Shown here: piece after piece, positions 25,149-36,315 of the stretch
How the letters are laid out: each line of letters starts with the position of its first letter
Position numbering within the stretch: position 1 is the first letter of the stretch
NCBI GenBank assembly: GCA_963778525.1
Contig: CAVZUJ010000008.1
Span: 62,001 to 126,000 of the forward strand
Source of the DNA: Schlegelella_A sp963778525
GTDB taxonomy: Bacteria > Pseudomonadota > Gammaproteobacteria > Burkholderiales > Burkholderiaceae_C
Direction: 5' to 3'
DNA length: 64,000 nt
Notes under the pieces: generated by a model
What the model was told of the DNA's origin: nothing
The model's input: only the letters and a program-made list of their open reading frames with translations
Databases searched by the model: none
Made by a program: the position numbers and the translations under genes

Positions 25149-27500
25149 ATGAGCTTCGTGAACAAGATCAAGGGCTGGGGCCAGAAGGGATCGGCACCGG
25201 CGCAGGAAGAGGATGACGCTGCCTTCGGCGACGCGTTCGCGCAAGGCGGCTCGGCATCGATCGCCGCTACCGACCTGCCGCTCGCCGATGTCGAGGCGGC
25301 CGCCGCGTTCGATGTGCCGGCCAGCGTCGCCAACGAGCCGCGCGAGGCGGGCTCGATCATTTCCGAGGCCGTGCCTTCGGAGATCGCCGACTTCACCGAG
25401 ACCCGCCTGCAGTCGGGCGGCGACACCGCCGCCGCACCGCTCGGCGCCGGCCTGCCGCTGATCGGCACGCGCACGGTCGCCGACCAGCAACGCATCTTGC
25501 TGGCGCTGCTCGCCTTCGGCCTGATCGGCCTCGTGGGGCTGACGATCTATGCCTTCAGCTCGGCGAGTCGCGGCTCGGCCGACGTCGCCGCCACCGGGCA
25601 GGCGCTGATGCAGTCGCAGCGCCTGGCCAAATCGGTGTCGCAGGCGATGGTGGGACGGGCCGACGCCTTTCCGGAGGTCAAGGAAAGCATCGAGGTGCTC
25701 GCCAGCAACGTGCGCAGCATGAAGACCGGGCAGGGTGCCGTGCCGGCAGTGCCTTCGGGCGCGCAGGACGCGCTCGACGCTGCCATTCCGCTGGTCGACC
25801 GCGCCGAGAAGAACGCCGGGATCGTGCTGGCGGAGCAGAAGGGACTGACCGAGGTCGGGGCGTCGCTGCGTGCGATCAACCAGCAGTCGTACGACCTGCT
25901 CGAATCGACGCAGGGCATTCTTTCCCTCAAGCTGCAGCGCGAGACCAGCCCGGTCGAGGTGTCGGCCATGAATCAGCTGGTCATGCTGACCCAGCGCATC
26001 GGCAAGTCGGCGAACGAGTTCCTGTCCGGCGAGGGTGCGAACCCCGAGGCCGTCTTCCTGCTCGGCAAGGACCTCAATGCCTTCAGCGACACGACCAAGG
26101 CCCTGCTCGACGGCAACCCTCAGATGGGCCTGCCGGGCTCGCGCGATCCGCAGGTACGTGAGCGCCTGAACGGGCTGATCAAGCTTTACCAGGAAACGAG
26201 AACTCGCGGCGCCGTGATTCTCGACAACCTCGCCGGCCTGAATGCCGCGCGCGAGGCGCAGACCGCCATCATCGCCGACAGCGAACCGTTGCGAAAGAGC
26301 CTGCAGGAGGTGCAGGACAAGCTGCGCAGCGAGACGGGGCTGAGCGTGCCGGTCGTGGCGCTGCTGCTGCTGTCGGCCTTGCTCGTGGTCCTCGGCGGTG
26401 CCGGGTTCCTTCGTCTCTATGTCACCGACCAGAGCCAGCGCGCGCAGCTGGCGCAGAACCGAAGCGTCGAGGCCGAGGCGCAGGAACAGGAAGCCAAGCG
26501 CGTCAACGACGCCAACCAGGCGGCCATTCTGCGGCTGATGAACGAGCTGCAGGGCGTTGCCGAAGGCGACCTGACCCAGCAGGCCACGGTCACCGAAGAC
26601 ATCACCGGCGCGATCGCCGACTCGGTGAACTACACGGTGGAGGAGCTGCGCACACTGGTCTCGCAGGTGCAGGGCACGGTCACCCGGGTGGCCGCGACCA
26701 CGGAGCAGGTCGAAGCGAATTCGACCGAGCTGCTGGCGACGTCGTCCGAGCAACTGCGCGAGATTCGCGATACCGGCGAATCGGTGCTGCAGATGGCTGG
26801 TCGAATCAACCACGTGTCGACGCAGGCGCAGGAAACCGCCCAGGTGGCGCGGCAATCGCTGCATGCCGCTGAATCCGGCCTGAAGGCGGTGCAGAACACG
26901 ATCGGCGGCATGAACTCGATCCGCGACCAGATCCAGGAAACCTCGAAGCGGATCAAGCGGCTCGGCGAGTCGTCGCAGGAGATCGGCGAAATCACCGAGC
27001 TGATCTCGGACATTACCGAACAGACGAACGTGCTGGCCCTGAACGCCGCCATCCAGGCGGCCTCGGCCGGCGATGCCGGTCGCGGCTTCTCGGTCGTGGC
27101 CGAGGAAGTGCAGCGGCTGGCCGAACGCTCGGCCGATGCGACGCGCCAGATCGCGGCGCTGGTGAAGACGATTCAGACCGATACGCAGGACGCCGTCGGC
27201 GCCATGGAGCGATCGACGCAGGGCGTGGTCGAAGGAACGCGACTGACCGATGCGGCCGGCACGGCGCTCGGCGACATCGACCGAGTCACGCGCCAGCTGA
27301 CCGACCTGGTCTCGCAGATCTCGCAGCAGGCCTTGTCGGAAGCGCAATCGGCCAACGTCGTGGCGGCAAACATCCAGCACATCTTCGCGGTCACCGAGCA
27401 GACCGGCGACGGCACGCGCTCGACCGCGCAGATGGTGCGCGAGCTGTCGCGCACCGCCGAGGAACTGAACCAGTCGGTCGCGCGGTTCAAGATCGCCTGA
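25149..27500 (+). CDS. pilJ: Methyl-accepting chemotaxis protein PilJ
   Basis: 783 residues. There is an Ala/Glu-rich cytoplasmic N-terminus of about 110, a first membrane helix near 115-137 (ILLALLAFGLIGLVGLTIYAFSS), a long periplasmic helical sensor region (PilJ type) and a second helix near 400-425 (VPVVALLLLSALLVVLGGAGFLRL). HAMP-like and signalling domains follow, with the hairpin ITEQTNVLALNAAIQAASAGDAGRGFSVVAEEVQRLAERS. The long cytoplasmic N-terminal extension before helix 1 is unusual compared with Pseudomonas PilJ. No methyltransferase or methylesterase gene (pilK, chpB) accompanies it here. Confidence 0.93.
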   Translation: MSFVNKIKGWGQKGSAPAQEEDDAAFGDAFAQGGSASIAATDLPLADVEAAAAFDVPASVANEPREAGSIISEAVPSEIADFTETRLQSGGDTAAAPLGAGLPLIGTRTVADQQRILLALLAFGLIGLVGLTIYAFSSASRGSADVAATGQALMQSQRLAKSVSQAMVGRADAFPEVKESIEVLASNVRSMKTGQGAVPAVPSGAQDALDAAIPLVDRAEKNAGIVLAEQKGLTEVGASLRAINQQSYDLLESTQGILSLKLQRETSPVEVSAMNQLVMLTQRIGKSANEFLSGEGANPEAVFLLGKDLNAFSDTTKALLDGNPQMGLPGSRDPQVRERLNGLIKLYQETRTRGAVILDNLAGLNAAREAQTAIIADSEPLRKSLQEVQDKLRSETGLSVPVVALLLLSALLVVLGGAGFLRLYVTDQSQRAQLAQNRSVEAEAQEQEAKRVNDANQAAILRLMNELQGVAEGDLTQQATVTEDITGAIADSVNYTVEELRTLVSQVQGTVTRVAATTEQVEANSTELLATSSEQLREIRDTGESVLQMAGRINHVSTQAQETAQVARQSLHAAESGLKAVQNTIGGMNSIRDQIQETSKRIKRLGESSQEIGEITELISDITEQTNVLALNAAIQAASAGDAGRGFSVVAEEVQRLAERSADATRQIAALVKTIQTDTQDAVGAMERSTQGVVEGTRLTDAAGTALGDIDRVTRQLTDLVSQISQQALSEAQSANVVAANIQHIFAVTEQTGDGTRSTAQMVRELSRTAEELNQSVARFKIA

Positions 27501-27568
27501 CCGGCGACCGCCAGCCAATCGATCCCGGGCGCACACCGCCCCCTACCTTCAAGCAGCCGAGGCGCCGG

Positions 27569-30500
27569 ATGGACAGCACGCTCGACGAATCCGCGGCCTC
27601 GTCGCCGGCGCCTGCGACCGGCGACGACCTGAGCGCCGTCGCCTGGGTCCAGGAGGAGCTGAGGCGCTCGCTCGACGCCGCGCACAAGTCGCTGCGCCGC
27701 TTCGTCAAGGACGCCGAAGCGGTCACCGGCTCCGATCTCGATACCGTCGACCCGGGCGTGCTGCGCACCGCGCGCTCGCAGATTCACCAGGGCGTCGGCG
27801 CGCTCGAGCTGGTCGGCATGCCGGCGCCGGCGATCGTGCTGCGTGCCAGCGAGACGGCCGTGCAGCGCAGCGTCGCACGGCCGCAGTCGCTGACCCCCGA
27901 GCTGGTGACCGACATCGAGCGCTCGTCGTTCGCGCTGCTCGACTACCTCTCGCGCGTCCTTGCCGGCAAGACCGTCTCGCCGCTGTCGCTCTTTCCGCAG
28001 TACCGCGCGGTGCAGGAGGCGGTGGAAGCCGAGCGCGTCCACCCGGCCGACCTGTGGCCGATGGACTGGCGCTGGCGCGAGGTCGAGAGCGATGCCGAGG
28101 TCTTGCCGCGCCAGGCCGACAACACCGTGCGCACGCAACTCGAAAGCAGCCTGTTGCAGCTCATGCGCGGCACGCAGGCGCTGACTGCGGCGGCGCGGAT
28201 GAGCGACGTCTGCGCCGGCCTGGCGGCCGGCTCGTCGCATCCGCAGGTGCGCACCTTCTGGAACCTCGCCGCGGCCGTGTTCGAGGCGCAGCACCACGGC
28301 CTGCTCGGCTTCGACGTCTTCACCAAGCGGGTCGCGTCGCGCCTTCTGGCCCAGTTCCGGATCCTGCAGCGCGGCGACTCCGACGTCTCGGAGCGGCTCG
28401 CCCGCGACCTCCTGTTCTTCTGCTTCCAGAGCGCGCCGGCCGGGCGCGGCATCCGCGCGCCGCGCCTCGAAGCGGTGCGCACCGCCTTCGGCCTGCCGTC
28501 GCAGACGCCGACCGACTACTCGCTGAGCGTCCTCGGCCGTTTCGATCCGGCCATCATCACGCACGCCAAGAAGCGCGTCGTCGCCGCCAAGGAAGCCTGG
28601 TCGGCGACGGCCGGCGGCGAGATGCATCGCATCTCCGGTCTGGCCGAGCAGTTCGCGCTCGTCGGCGATTCGCTGCGCAAGCTCTTTCCCTTCGGCGAAG
28701 CCTTCGCCGCCGAGCTGCAGACGGCGGTCGCACAGACGCAAGCGGCGAACGCCGCGCCGCCGCCGGCGCTGGCGATGGAAGTGGCAACCAGCCTGCTCTA
28801 CATCGAGGCTGCCCTCGACGACGGCGACTTCGACGATCCCGAGCACGCCGGCCGGGTCCGCCGCCTGGCCGATCGTCTGGCGGCCGTGCGCCAGGCAGCG
28901 CCACCGGAGCCGCTCGAGCCGTGGATGGAGGAGCTCTACCGCCGCGTCTCCGATCGGCAGACGATGGGCAGCGTCGTGCAGGAGCTGCGGGCATCGCTCG
29001 GCGAGGTCGAGAAATCGATCGACGACTTCTTCCGCAACCCGGCCGAGTCGAGCGTGCTTCGCGATGTGCCGGTGCAGCTGGCTTCGATGCGCGGCGTTCT
29101 GTCGGTGCTGGGCATGGACCAGGCATCGCAGGCGCTGCTGCGCATGCGCGACGAAGTCGACGGCCTGGTCTCCACCGAAGTCGATCCGGAACGGGTCGGG
29201 CAGGCCGGGGTGTTCCAGCGCCTGGCCGGCAACCTGAGCGCGCTCGGCTTCATGATCGACATGCTGAGCGTGCAGCCGCAGCTCGCCAAGTCGCTCTTCG
29301 TCTACGACGCGAAGGCGGGCACGCTCGCGCCTGTCATGGGCCGCACCAGCGGCAAGCCCGAGGCGTTGCCGCCGGTCGAGCCGCGCCTGATCGAACAGGC
29401 GCAGATGCTGGCCTTCAGCTCGGTGCGCGACGACGTGCCCCTGCTCGACGTGACGCGCGACCTCGAGCTCCTGTCGCACGAGGCGCAGGCCGCCGACCAG
29501 CCGGCACTGGCCGCGGCGGTGCTGAAGGCGCAGGAGGCGCTCGTCAAGGCGGCCGACGATCCGGCGAAGGTCACGACCGCGCGCGGCGAGCTCTCCGAAG
29601 CGCTCGTCGATTTCGTCGCCACCTCCACCGAGCCGGCCGGCCTGATGCCGATCGAGGAAGAGCGCGCAGCGCCGCCGATGAAGCCGATCGTGCTGATCGG
29701 CGACCTCGAGCACGACGAGGAGATGCGCGACGTCTTCCTCGAAGAAGCGCGCGAGGTGATCGCCGATGCCAAGGCCGCCACCGGCGATCTGCAGCATTCG
29801 CCCGGCGACCTGGGCTTGCTGACGACGGTGCGGCGCGCCTTCCACACGCTCAAGGGCAGCTCGCGCATGGTCGGCCTGAAGGCCTTCGGCGAAGCCGCCT
29901 GGGCCTGCGAGCAGGTCTACAACAGCCAGCTTGCCGAGCAGCGCGCGGTCGAGCCGCCGCTGCTCGAGTTCACGACCTGGGTTCTCGATCATCTCGGCCA
30001 TTGGGTCGACGACATCGCCGCGCACAAGGACGACGGGCGCAGCGAGGGCGAGGTGAAGCTCGCCGCCGATCGCGTCGCGCGCCGCATGCAGACCGGCGAA
30101 GAGAACTCCGACATTGCCCTGCCGCTCGGCTTGCCGCCCGGCTTGCCGAGCCGCGCCGACCTCGAGCTCACGCATCCGGGCGCTGCCCCGGCGCCCGCGC
30201 CCGCATCGGCGCCCGTTCCCGCTCCCGCCGAGCCGCCCTCCGAGGTCGCGTTCGAGCTCGATCTGTCCGGGATCGATCGCTCGGAAGCCAGCACGCCGGC
30301 AGCCGTCGATGAGCTGCCCGCGCTCGAAGTGCAGGGCTCGCCGATGTTCGATCGCTTCGAGGACGCTCGCGACGAGGCGATGCAGACGACGCTCTCCGGC
30401 GAGGAGCTGGAGCGGCACGCAGCGAGCGGCCCGATCGACCTCGATCTGGGCAGCCCGACCGAACCCTCGACCCTGTTCGAGAAGCTCGCTCCGAGCGGCC

Positions 30501-33500
30501 ACGACGACGGCGATCGCGAAGGCCTGAGCAGCCTCATGCTCGACCTGTCGAACGGCGAAGCCTTGCCCGCCGCGACCCGAACCACCACCTCCGCCTCGCC
30601 GCTCGACTTCGATCTCGACAAGGTCGAGCCCTCGGGCGCCGGGCCGGCGAGCCGCTGGCAGCGAGCGACGAGCACGTCAAGGTCGTCGGCCCGCTGCGCA
30701 TCGGGATCCCGCTCTTCAACATCTACCTGAACGAGGCCGATGAGCTGTCGCGCCGGCTGATGACCGAAGTCGCCGAATGGGCGATGGAACTGCATCGCCC
30801 GCTCGGCGAGACGCCGATCGCGCTCGCCCACTCGCTCGCCGGCAGCTCGGCCACGGTCGGCTTCGCCGATCTGTCGCATCTGGCTCGCGCTCTCGAGCAC
30901 GCGCTCGCGCGCTCGCAGGTCATCGGTCATGGCACCGACGACGAGGCACGCCTGTTCGTCAACGCCGCCGAGGAGATCCGCAGACTCCTGCATCAGTTCG
31001 CTGCCGGCTTCCTGAAGGAACCGGCGCCCGAGCTCATGGCCCGCCTTGCCGAGCACGAGATCAGCTCGGCCTTGCGCCTGGAGGCCGTCACGGCCGCCTC
31101 CGAGCTGGCCGAAGGGGTCGAGAGCGAGTCGCCGCCCGATGCGGTGCTCGCCGTCGAGCCCTTGCTCAATCTGGATGCGGTCGAGGACACGCGCGCTTCG
31201 GCGCTCGTCGAGCCGCCGGCTCCGGTCGCGCTCGCGCCGGTCGAGCCGGTCACGGTCATCGAGACGCTGGCACCGAGCGAGGCCGTCGCGCCGCAACCCG
31301 ACGAATCGGTCGCGCTTCCTGGCGTCGCGGCGCCCCAGCCGGTCGAATCGATGTCGGCGCAGGCACTCGAGCCGGATGCCTTGCCGACGCTCGCGGCCGA
31401 GGATGCTTTCGAGAGCGAGCCCGCAGAGGCCAGCCCCGAGCCGTTCGAGGCCGTCGCCTCTTCGTTCGGCGCCCTGGCGCCGTTCGGATCGCTTGGCCTG
31501 GCCGAGCTCAAGCCGCTCGCCGCTGCACCCGTCGAGCCGGCGCGAACGGCGCAAACGGCGCGCGCCTCCACCTTCGGCGATGTCGATGACGACATCGATT
31601 CCGTCGACGCCGTCGATCTCGAGCTCTTCCCGATCTTCGAGGAAGAAGCACAGGAGTTGCTGCCCAAGCTGGCCGGCCAGTTGCGCGACTGGGCGCATCA
31701 GCCGAGCAATCCCGCGCATCCGGCAGGCTGCATGCGCACGCTGCACACGCTCAAGGGCGGCGCCCGCCTGGCCGGTGCGATGCGCCTCGGCGAGATGGCG
31801 CACCGGCTGGAAACGCGGATCGAGCGCCTGACCGCCGGCGAGGCCAGCGTCGATGCGAGCGAGGTCGAAGCGCTGCAGGCCCGCTCCGACGCGATGACCC
31901 ATGCGTTCGACGCACTGCGAAGCCGCGATGCCCAGGCCTATGCGGACGCGGTCGCGGCGGCCATCGCTCCTTCTCCCGTCATCGCGCGAGCCGAGCCCGT
32001 GGCTCCGGTCGCGCTCGAACCGGCGCCCGCACCGGCGGCTGCCGACGAGCCCGCCGTTGTCGCCGAGAGCTGGATCGCGGCAGCGGAGCAGGCCGCCGTG
32101 GAAGCCCCGCCGGAATCGAAGAAGGGCGGCAAGGGAGCTGCGCGCAAAGGGCGCGATGCCGGTCGCGAGGAGGCACAGGCAAGCGCCACCTCGCCGGCGC
32201 CCGCGGTCGAATCCGCGGCCATCGACTGGTCGCGCTTCAACAATCGCCCCGCCAGCACGGCGCTGAAACCAGCCGAACGAGCGCAGTCGGCGACGCAGTC
32301 GGCGGTGCGCGTGCGCGCGCCGTTGCTCGATCGCCTGGTGAACCAGGCGGGCGAGGTGAGCATCACGCGCTCGCGCATCGAATCCGGCGTCGGCCAGATC
32401 AAGGGGTCGCTGTCGGACCTGACCGAGAACCTCGAGCGCCTGCGCGGGCAACTGCGCGACATCGAGCTGCAGGGCGAGGTGCAGATGACCTCGCGGCTCG
32501 AGGCCGCCAAGGCCGCGTCGCAGTCCTTCGATCCGCTCGAGTTCGATCGCTTCACGCGCTTCCAGGAGCTGACGCGGATGATGGCCGAGTCGGTCAACGA
32601 CGTGGCCACGGTCCAGCGCACCTTGCAGCGCTCGCTGGAGACGACCGAAGACGAGCTGGTGGCGCAGGCCCGTCTGACGCGCGACCTGCAGGACGACCTG
32701 CTGCGCACGCGCATGGTCGAGTTCGAAGGCCTTTCCGATCGCCTCTACCGGGTCGTCCGTCTCGCCGGCAAGGAAACCGGCAAGCAGGTTCGCCTCGACA
32801 TCGTCGGCGGCTCGATCGAAGTCGATCGCGGCGTGCTCGACCGGATGACCGGCGCCTTCGAGCACTTGCTGCGCAACAGCGTCTCGCATGGCATCGAGAT
32901 GCCCGACAAGCGCATCGCCGCGGGCAAGGACCCGGTCGGCACCATCGTCGTCTCGCTCTCGCACGAGGGCAACGAAGTGGGTGTCGAGTTCCGCGACGAC
33001 GGCGCCGGCCTCGATCTGGCGCGCATCCGCGAAAAAGGCGTGGCGATGCGGCTGCTCGATCCGAGCCTGCCGCACGAGGACGCCGAGCTCGCCAACCTCA
33101 TCTTCACCGCCGGCTTCTCCACCGTCGACACCGTCACCGAGCTGGCGGGCCGCGGCGTCGGCATGGACGTGGTGCGCTCGGACGTGATTGCCATGGGCGG
33201 CCGCATCGAGACCGCAACGGCGGCCGGCCAGGGCACCTCGTTCAAGCTGGTGCTGCCCTTGACCACCGCGGTGACGCAGGTCGTGATGCTGCGCTGCGGC
33301 GACAGTCGCATCGCGGTGCCGTCGACGCTGATCGAGATCGTGCGTCGCGCCACGCCGAAGGAGATCGACCTCGCCTACGCCACCGGCTCATACGAATTCG
33401 GCGATCGTGCCCTGCCGTTCTTCTGGCTCGGCGCCTTGCTGCAGATGGGCGCGCGGCCGGCCGACACGCAGCTGCGCACGCGCGCCGTCGTCATCGTCCG

Positions 33501-34152
33501 CAGCGCCCAGCAGCGGGTCGCGGTGCACGTCGACGAAGTGCTCGGCAACCAGGAAGTCGTGGTCAAGAACCTCGGGCCGCAGCTGTCGCGTTTGCCTGGC
33601 CTGGCCGGCATGACTCTGCTGGCCTCCGGCGCCGTCGCGCTGATCTACAACCCGGTGGCGCTGGCGACGCTCTACGGCGAGGAAGCCCGCAGCGCCACGC
33701 AGGCCGCGATGCGGCCCGGCGATGCGCCGGCCTTGCCTTCCGTGGCGGCTGCCGTGGTGCCGGTGGCGCCGCTCATCCTTGTCGTCGACGATTCGTTGAC
33801 GGTGCGCCGCGTCACCCAGCGCCTGTTGCTGCGCGAAGGCTATCGGGTCTCCCTGGCCAAGGACGGCCTCGATGCGCTCGAGCGCCTGGCCGAGGAAGTG
33901 CCGCAGGTGGTGCTCTCCGACATCGAGATGCCGCGCATGGACGGCTTCGACCTGGTGCGCAACCTGCGCTCCGATGCGCGCTGGCGCGAGCTGCCGGTGA
34001 TCATGATCACCTCGCGCATCGCGCAAAAGCATCGCGAGCACGCAGCCGAGCTCGGCGTCGACCACTATCTCGGCAAGCCCTATTCGGAAGAAGACCTGCT
34101 GGCCCTGATCGCGCGCTACACCCGGGCCGACGCCGAAGCCCAGGCGCTGTAG
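27569..34152 (+). CDS. chpA: ChpA/PilL hybrid histidine kinase of the pilus chemosensory system, one frame break
   Basis: A giant CheA-like kinase of about 2190 residues once two open segments (27569-30640 and about 30643-34152) are joined. The N-terminal ChpA region is followed by Hpt domains with HTLKGSSRMVG, HSLAGSSATVG and HTLKGGARLAG. Next come Pro/Ala/Glu-rich linkers, the dimerisation helix (LLDRLVNQAGEVSITRSRIE), the ATPase (LLRNSVSHGIEMPDKR, DDGAGLDL, GRGVGMDVVRSDV), a CheW domain and a C-terminal receiver with D in LSDIEMPRMDGFDL. The break at about 30641 behaves as one missing base within a linker, ahead of LAASDEHVKVVGPLRIGIPLFN. It autophosphorylates and passes phosphate to PilG and PilH. 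Confidence 0.9.
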
Positions 34153-34155
34153 GCC

Positions 34156-35652
34156 TCAGCGCGCGGCCGGCCGGGTCACGGCCGCGAAGCGCGCCAGCGT
34201 CTTCTCGCGCGCTTCGGCGTGGTCGACGATCGGCTCCGGATAGTCGCGGCCGAGAACGATGCCCGCGGCCTCGAGGTCGATGGGGCCGGCGAGCCAGGGC
34301 GCGTGGATCAGGTCGTCGCCGAGCCGCGCGAGCTGCGGCAGGTAGCGCCGGATGAATCGACCTTCCGGGTCGAACCTGCGGCTCTGCGTCAACGGATTGA
34401 AGACGCGAAACCAGGGTTGCGCGTCGCAGCCCGTCGACGCCGCCCATTGCCAGCCGCCGTTGTTCGAGGCCAGGTCGTAGTCGATCAGGTGCTCGGCGAA
34501 GTAGGCCTCGCCGCGCCGCCAGTCGAGGCCGAGGTCCTTGACCAGGAAGCTGGCGGTGACCATGCGCAGGCGGTTGTGCATGTAGCCGGTCTGGTTGATC
34601 TGCGCCATCGCCGCATCGACGAGCGGATAGCCGGTGCGGCCCTCGCACCAGGCGGCAAACGCGGCATCGGCGTGCTTGCCGTGCTCGAAGCGCAGGCGGT
34701 CGTACTCGGGCTTGCAGCTGGCGCCGACGACGTGCGGCAGGTGATGCAGCACCTGGTGATAGAAGTCGCGCCAGACCAGCTCCGAAAGCCAGACTTCGGC
34801 GCCGTGGCCGGCGTGCCGTTCTGCCCGGGCGGCCCGTTCGCGGGCCAGACGGGCGAGCTTGCGAACCGAGATCGTGCCGAAGCGCAGGTGCACGCCGAGA
34901 TAGCTCGGCCCCTTGACCGCGGGAAAGTTGCGGGCCGTGTCGTATTCGTCGATGCGGCCGAGGAAGTCCTCCAGCAAGGCCTCGGCGGCGGTGCTGCCGC
35001 CGTGCACCTTCAGCGCTTCCAGGTTCGTCGCAACGAAGCCGAGCGCCGCCAGCGTCGGCACGTCCGTGGCCAGCTCCGGCGGCAGCGCCGCCAGGCTGGC
35101 GGCGTGACGCTCGACCGGATAGGACTTCACATAGAAGTCGTCGACCTTCTTCAGCCATGCCGTCCGATAGGGCGTGAACACGCTGTAGGGCTTGCCGCTG
35201 CCGGTGAGGATCTCGCTGCGCTCGAAGATCACGTGGTCCTTCGAGGTGTGCAAGGCCACGCCCCGATCGGCGAGGGCGCCGCGAACCGCGGCGTCGCGGG
35301 CCAGCGCGTAGGGATCGTCGTCGTGATTGGCATAGACCGCCTGCACGTGCAGGGCCTGCGCCAGGGCGACGATCTCGTCGGCACCGTGGCCGTGCCGCAC
35401 CGCGAGGCGAACACCGTGCACGCCGTGCCTTTGCCCGAGCGCGGCCAGCTCGGCATCGAGCGCCTCGACGCTTTGCCGGATGAACTCGACGCGCCGGTCG
35501 GCGCGCGGCAGGGGATCGAGGATCTCGCGGTCGAAGACGAAGGCGCACCAGACCTGGCGCGCCGCCTTCAGGGCGTGAAAAAGCGCGGCATGGTCGTCGC
35601 TGCGCAGGTCGCGCCGAAACCAGACCAGCGCCGCGTCGAGAACCTTCTCCAT
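34156..35652 (-). CDS. phr: Deoxyribodipyrimidine photolyase
   Basis: 498 residues, class I cryptochrome/photolyase. The antenna-binding Rossmann domain begins ALVWFRRDLRSDDHAALFHAL. The helical FAD domain contains WLSELVWRDFYHQVLHHLP, EGRTGYPLVDAAMAQINQTGYMHNRLRM, DWRRGEAYFAEHLIDYDLASNNGGWQWAASTG and FNPLTQSRRFDPEG. It repairs cyclobutane pyrimidine dimers using light. The ATG at 35652 is chosen for the canonical start MEKVLDAALVWFRRD. It ends three bases from the chpA stop (convergent) and is divergent from yqgE. Confidence 0.95.
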   Translation of the reverse strand: MEKVLDAALVWFRRDLRSDDHAALFHALKAARQVWCAFVFDREILDPLPRADRRVEFIRQSVEALDAELAALGQRHGVHGVRLAVRHGHGADEIVALAQALHVQAVYANHDDDPYALARDAAVRGALADRGVALHTSKDHVIFERSEILTGSGKPYSVFTPYRTAWLKKVDDFYVKSYPVERHAASLAALPPELATDVPTLAALGFVATNLEALKVHGGSTAAEALLEDFLGRIDEYDTARNFPAVKGPSYLGVHLRFGTISVRKLARLARERAARAERHAGHGAEVWLSELVWRDFYHQVLHHLPHVVGASCKPEYDRLRFEHGKHADAAFAAWCEGRTGYPLVDAAMAQINQTGYMHNRLRMVTASFLVKDLGLDWRRGEAYFAEHLIDYDLASNNGGWQWAASTGCDAQPWFRVFNPLTQSRRFDPEGRFIRRYLPQLARLGDDLIHAPWLAGPIDLEAAGIVLGRDYPEPIVDHAEAREKTLARFAAVTRPAAR

Positions 35653-35718
35653 GGTCGCGGAGTGTGCCGAAAAGCCCCGCCCCGCGACCGGGCGACGCGC
35701 GTGCCGGGCGGCACGGAA

Positions 35719-35724
35719 TAAAAT
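35719..35724 (+). promoter_or_regulatory. Putative -10 element of yqgE, leaderless spacing
   Basis: TAAAAT ends six bases before the yqgE ATG at 35731, so transcription would begin at about the start codon and no ribosome site fits in the gap. A recognisable -35 is missing. It lies in the 78-base divergent space between phr and yqgE. Confidence 0.4.
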
Positions 35725-35730
35725 GCCGGC

Positions 35731-36315
35731 ATGGCCGCCGCATCGATCAACCTGACGAACCAGTTCCTGATCGCCATGCCGGGCATGGGCGACGGCACGT
35801 TCGCGGGCACGGTGGTGTATCTCTGCGAGCACACCGAGAAAGGCGCGCTCGGGCTGGTGATCAACAAGCCGATCGACATCACGCTGAAGAACCTGTTCGA
35901 GAAGGTCGAGCTCTCGCTCGATCGCGAGGACCTCGCCGGCGCCCCGGTGTACTTCGGCGGGCCGGTGCAGACCGAGCGCGGCTTCGTCCTGCACGAGCCG
36001 CTCGGCGACCAAGCCGACGACAACCACTACAACTCGTCGCTGAAGATCGAGGGCGGCCTCGAGATGACGACGAGCAAGGACGTGCTGGAGGCGCTCGCCA
36101 ACGGCGCCGGCCCGAAGCGCGTGCTCGTCACGCTCGGCTACAGCGGCTGGGCCGCCGGCCAGCTCGAAGACGAGATGAGCAACAACGGCTGGATCAACGT
36201 CGAGGCCCAGCCCGGCATCATCTTCGATACGCCGGTGGGCGAGCGCTACGACAAGGCCTTGTCGCTGCTCGGCATCGACGCCGGCATGCTGAGCTCGGCG
36301 GCGGGGCACGCATGA
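35731..36315 (+). CDS. yqgE: YqgE/AlgH family protein
   Basis: 194 residues of the UPF0301 (YqgE/AlgH) family. The start INLTNQFLIAMPGMGDGTFAGTVVYLCEH and the motif KGALGLVINKPIDITLKNLFE are diagnostic. VYFGGPVQTERGFVLH and LVTLGYSGWAAGQLEDEM follow. The biochemical role is not established. In Pseudomonas, AlgH influences alginate regulation. The gene order yqgE-ruvX-pyrR-pyrB-pyrC is shared with Pseudomonas. Its TGA lies inside the first repeat cassette (ATGA overlap). Confidence 0.94.
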   Translation: MAAASINLTNQFLIAMPGMGDGTFAGTVVYLCEHTEKGALGLVINKPIDITLKNLFEKVELSLDREDLAGAPVYFGGPVQTERGFVLHEPLGDQADDNHYNSSLKIEGGLEMTTSKDVLEALANGAGPKRVLVTLGYSGWAAGQLEDEMSNNGWINVEAQPGIIFDTPVGERYDKALSLLGIDAGMLSSAAGHA

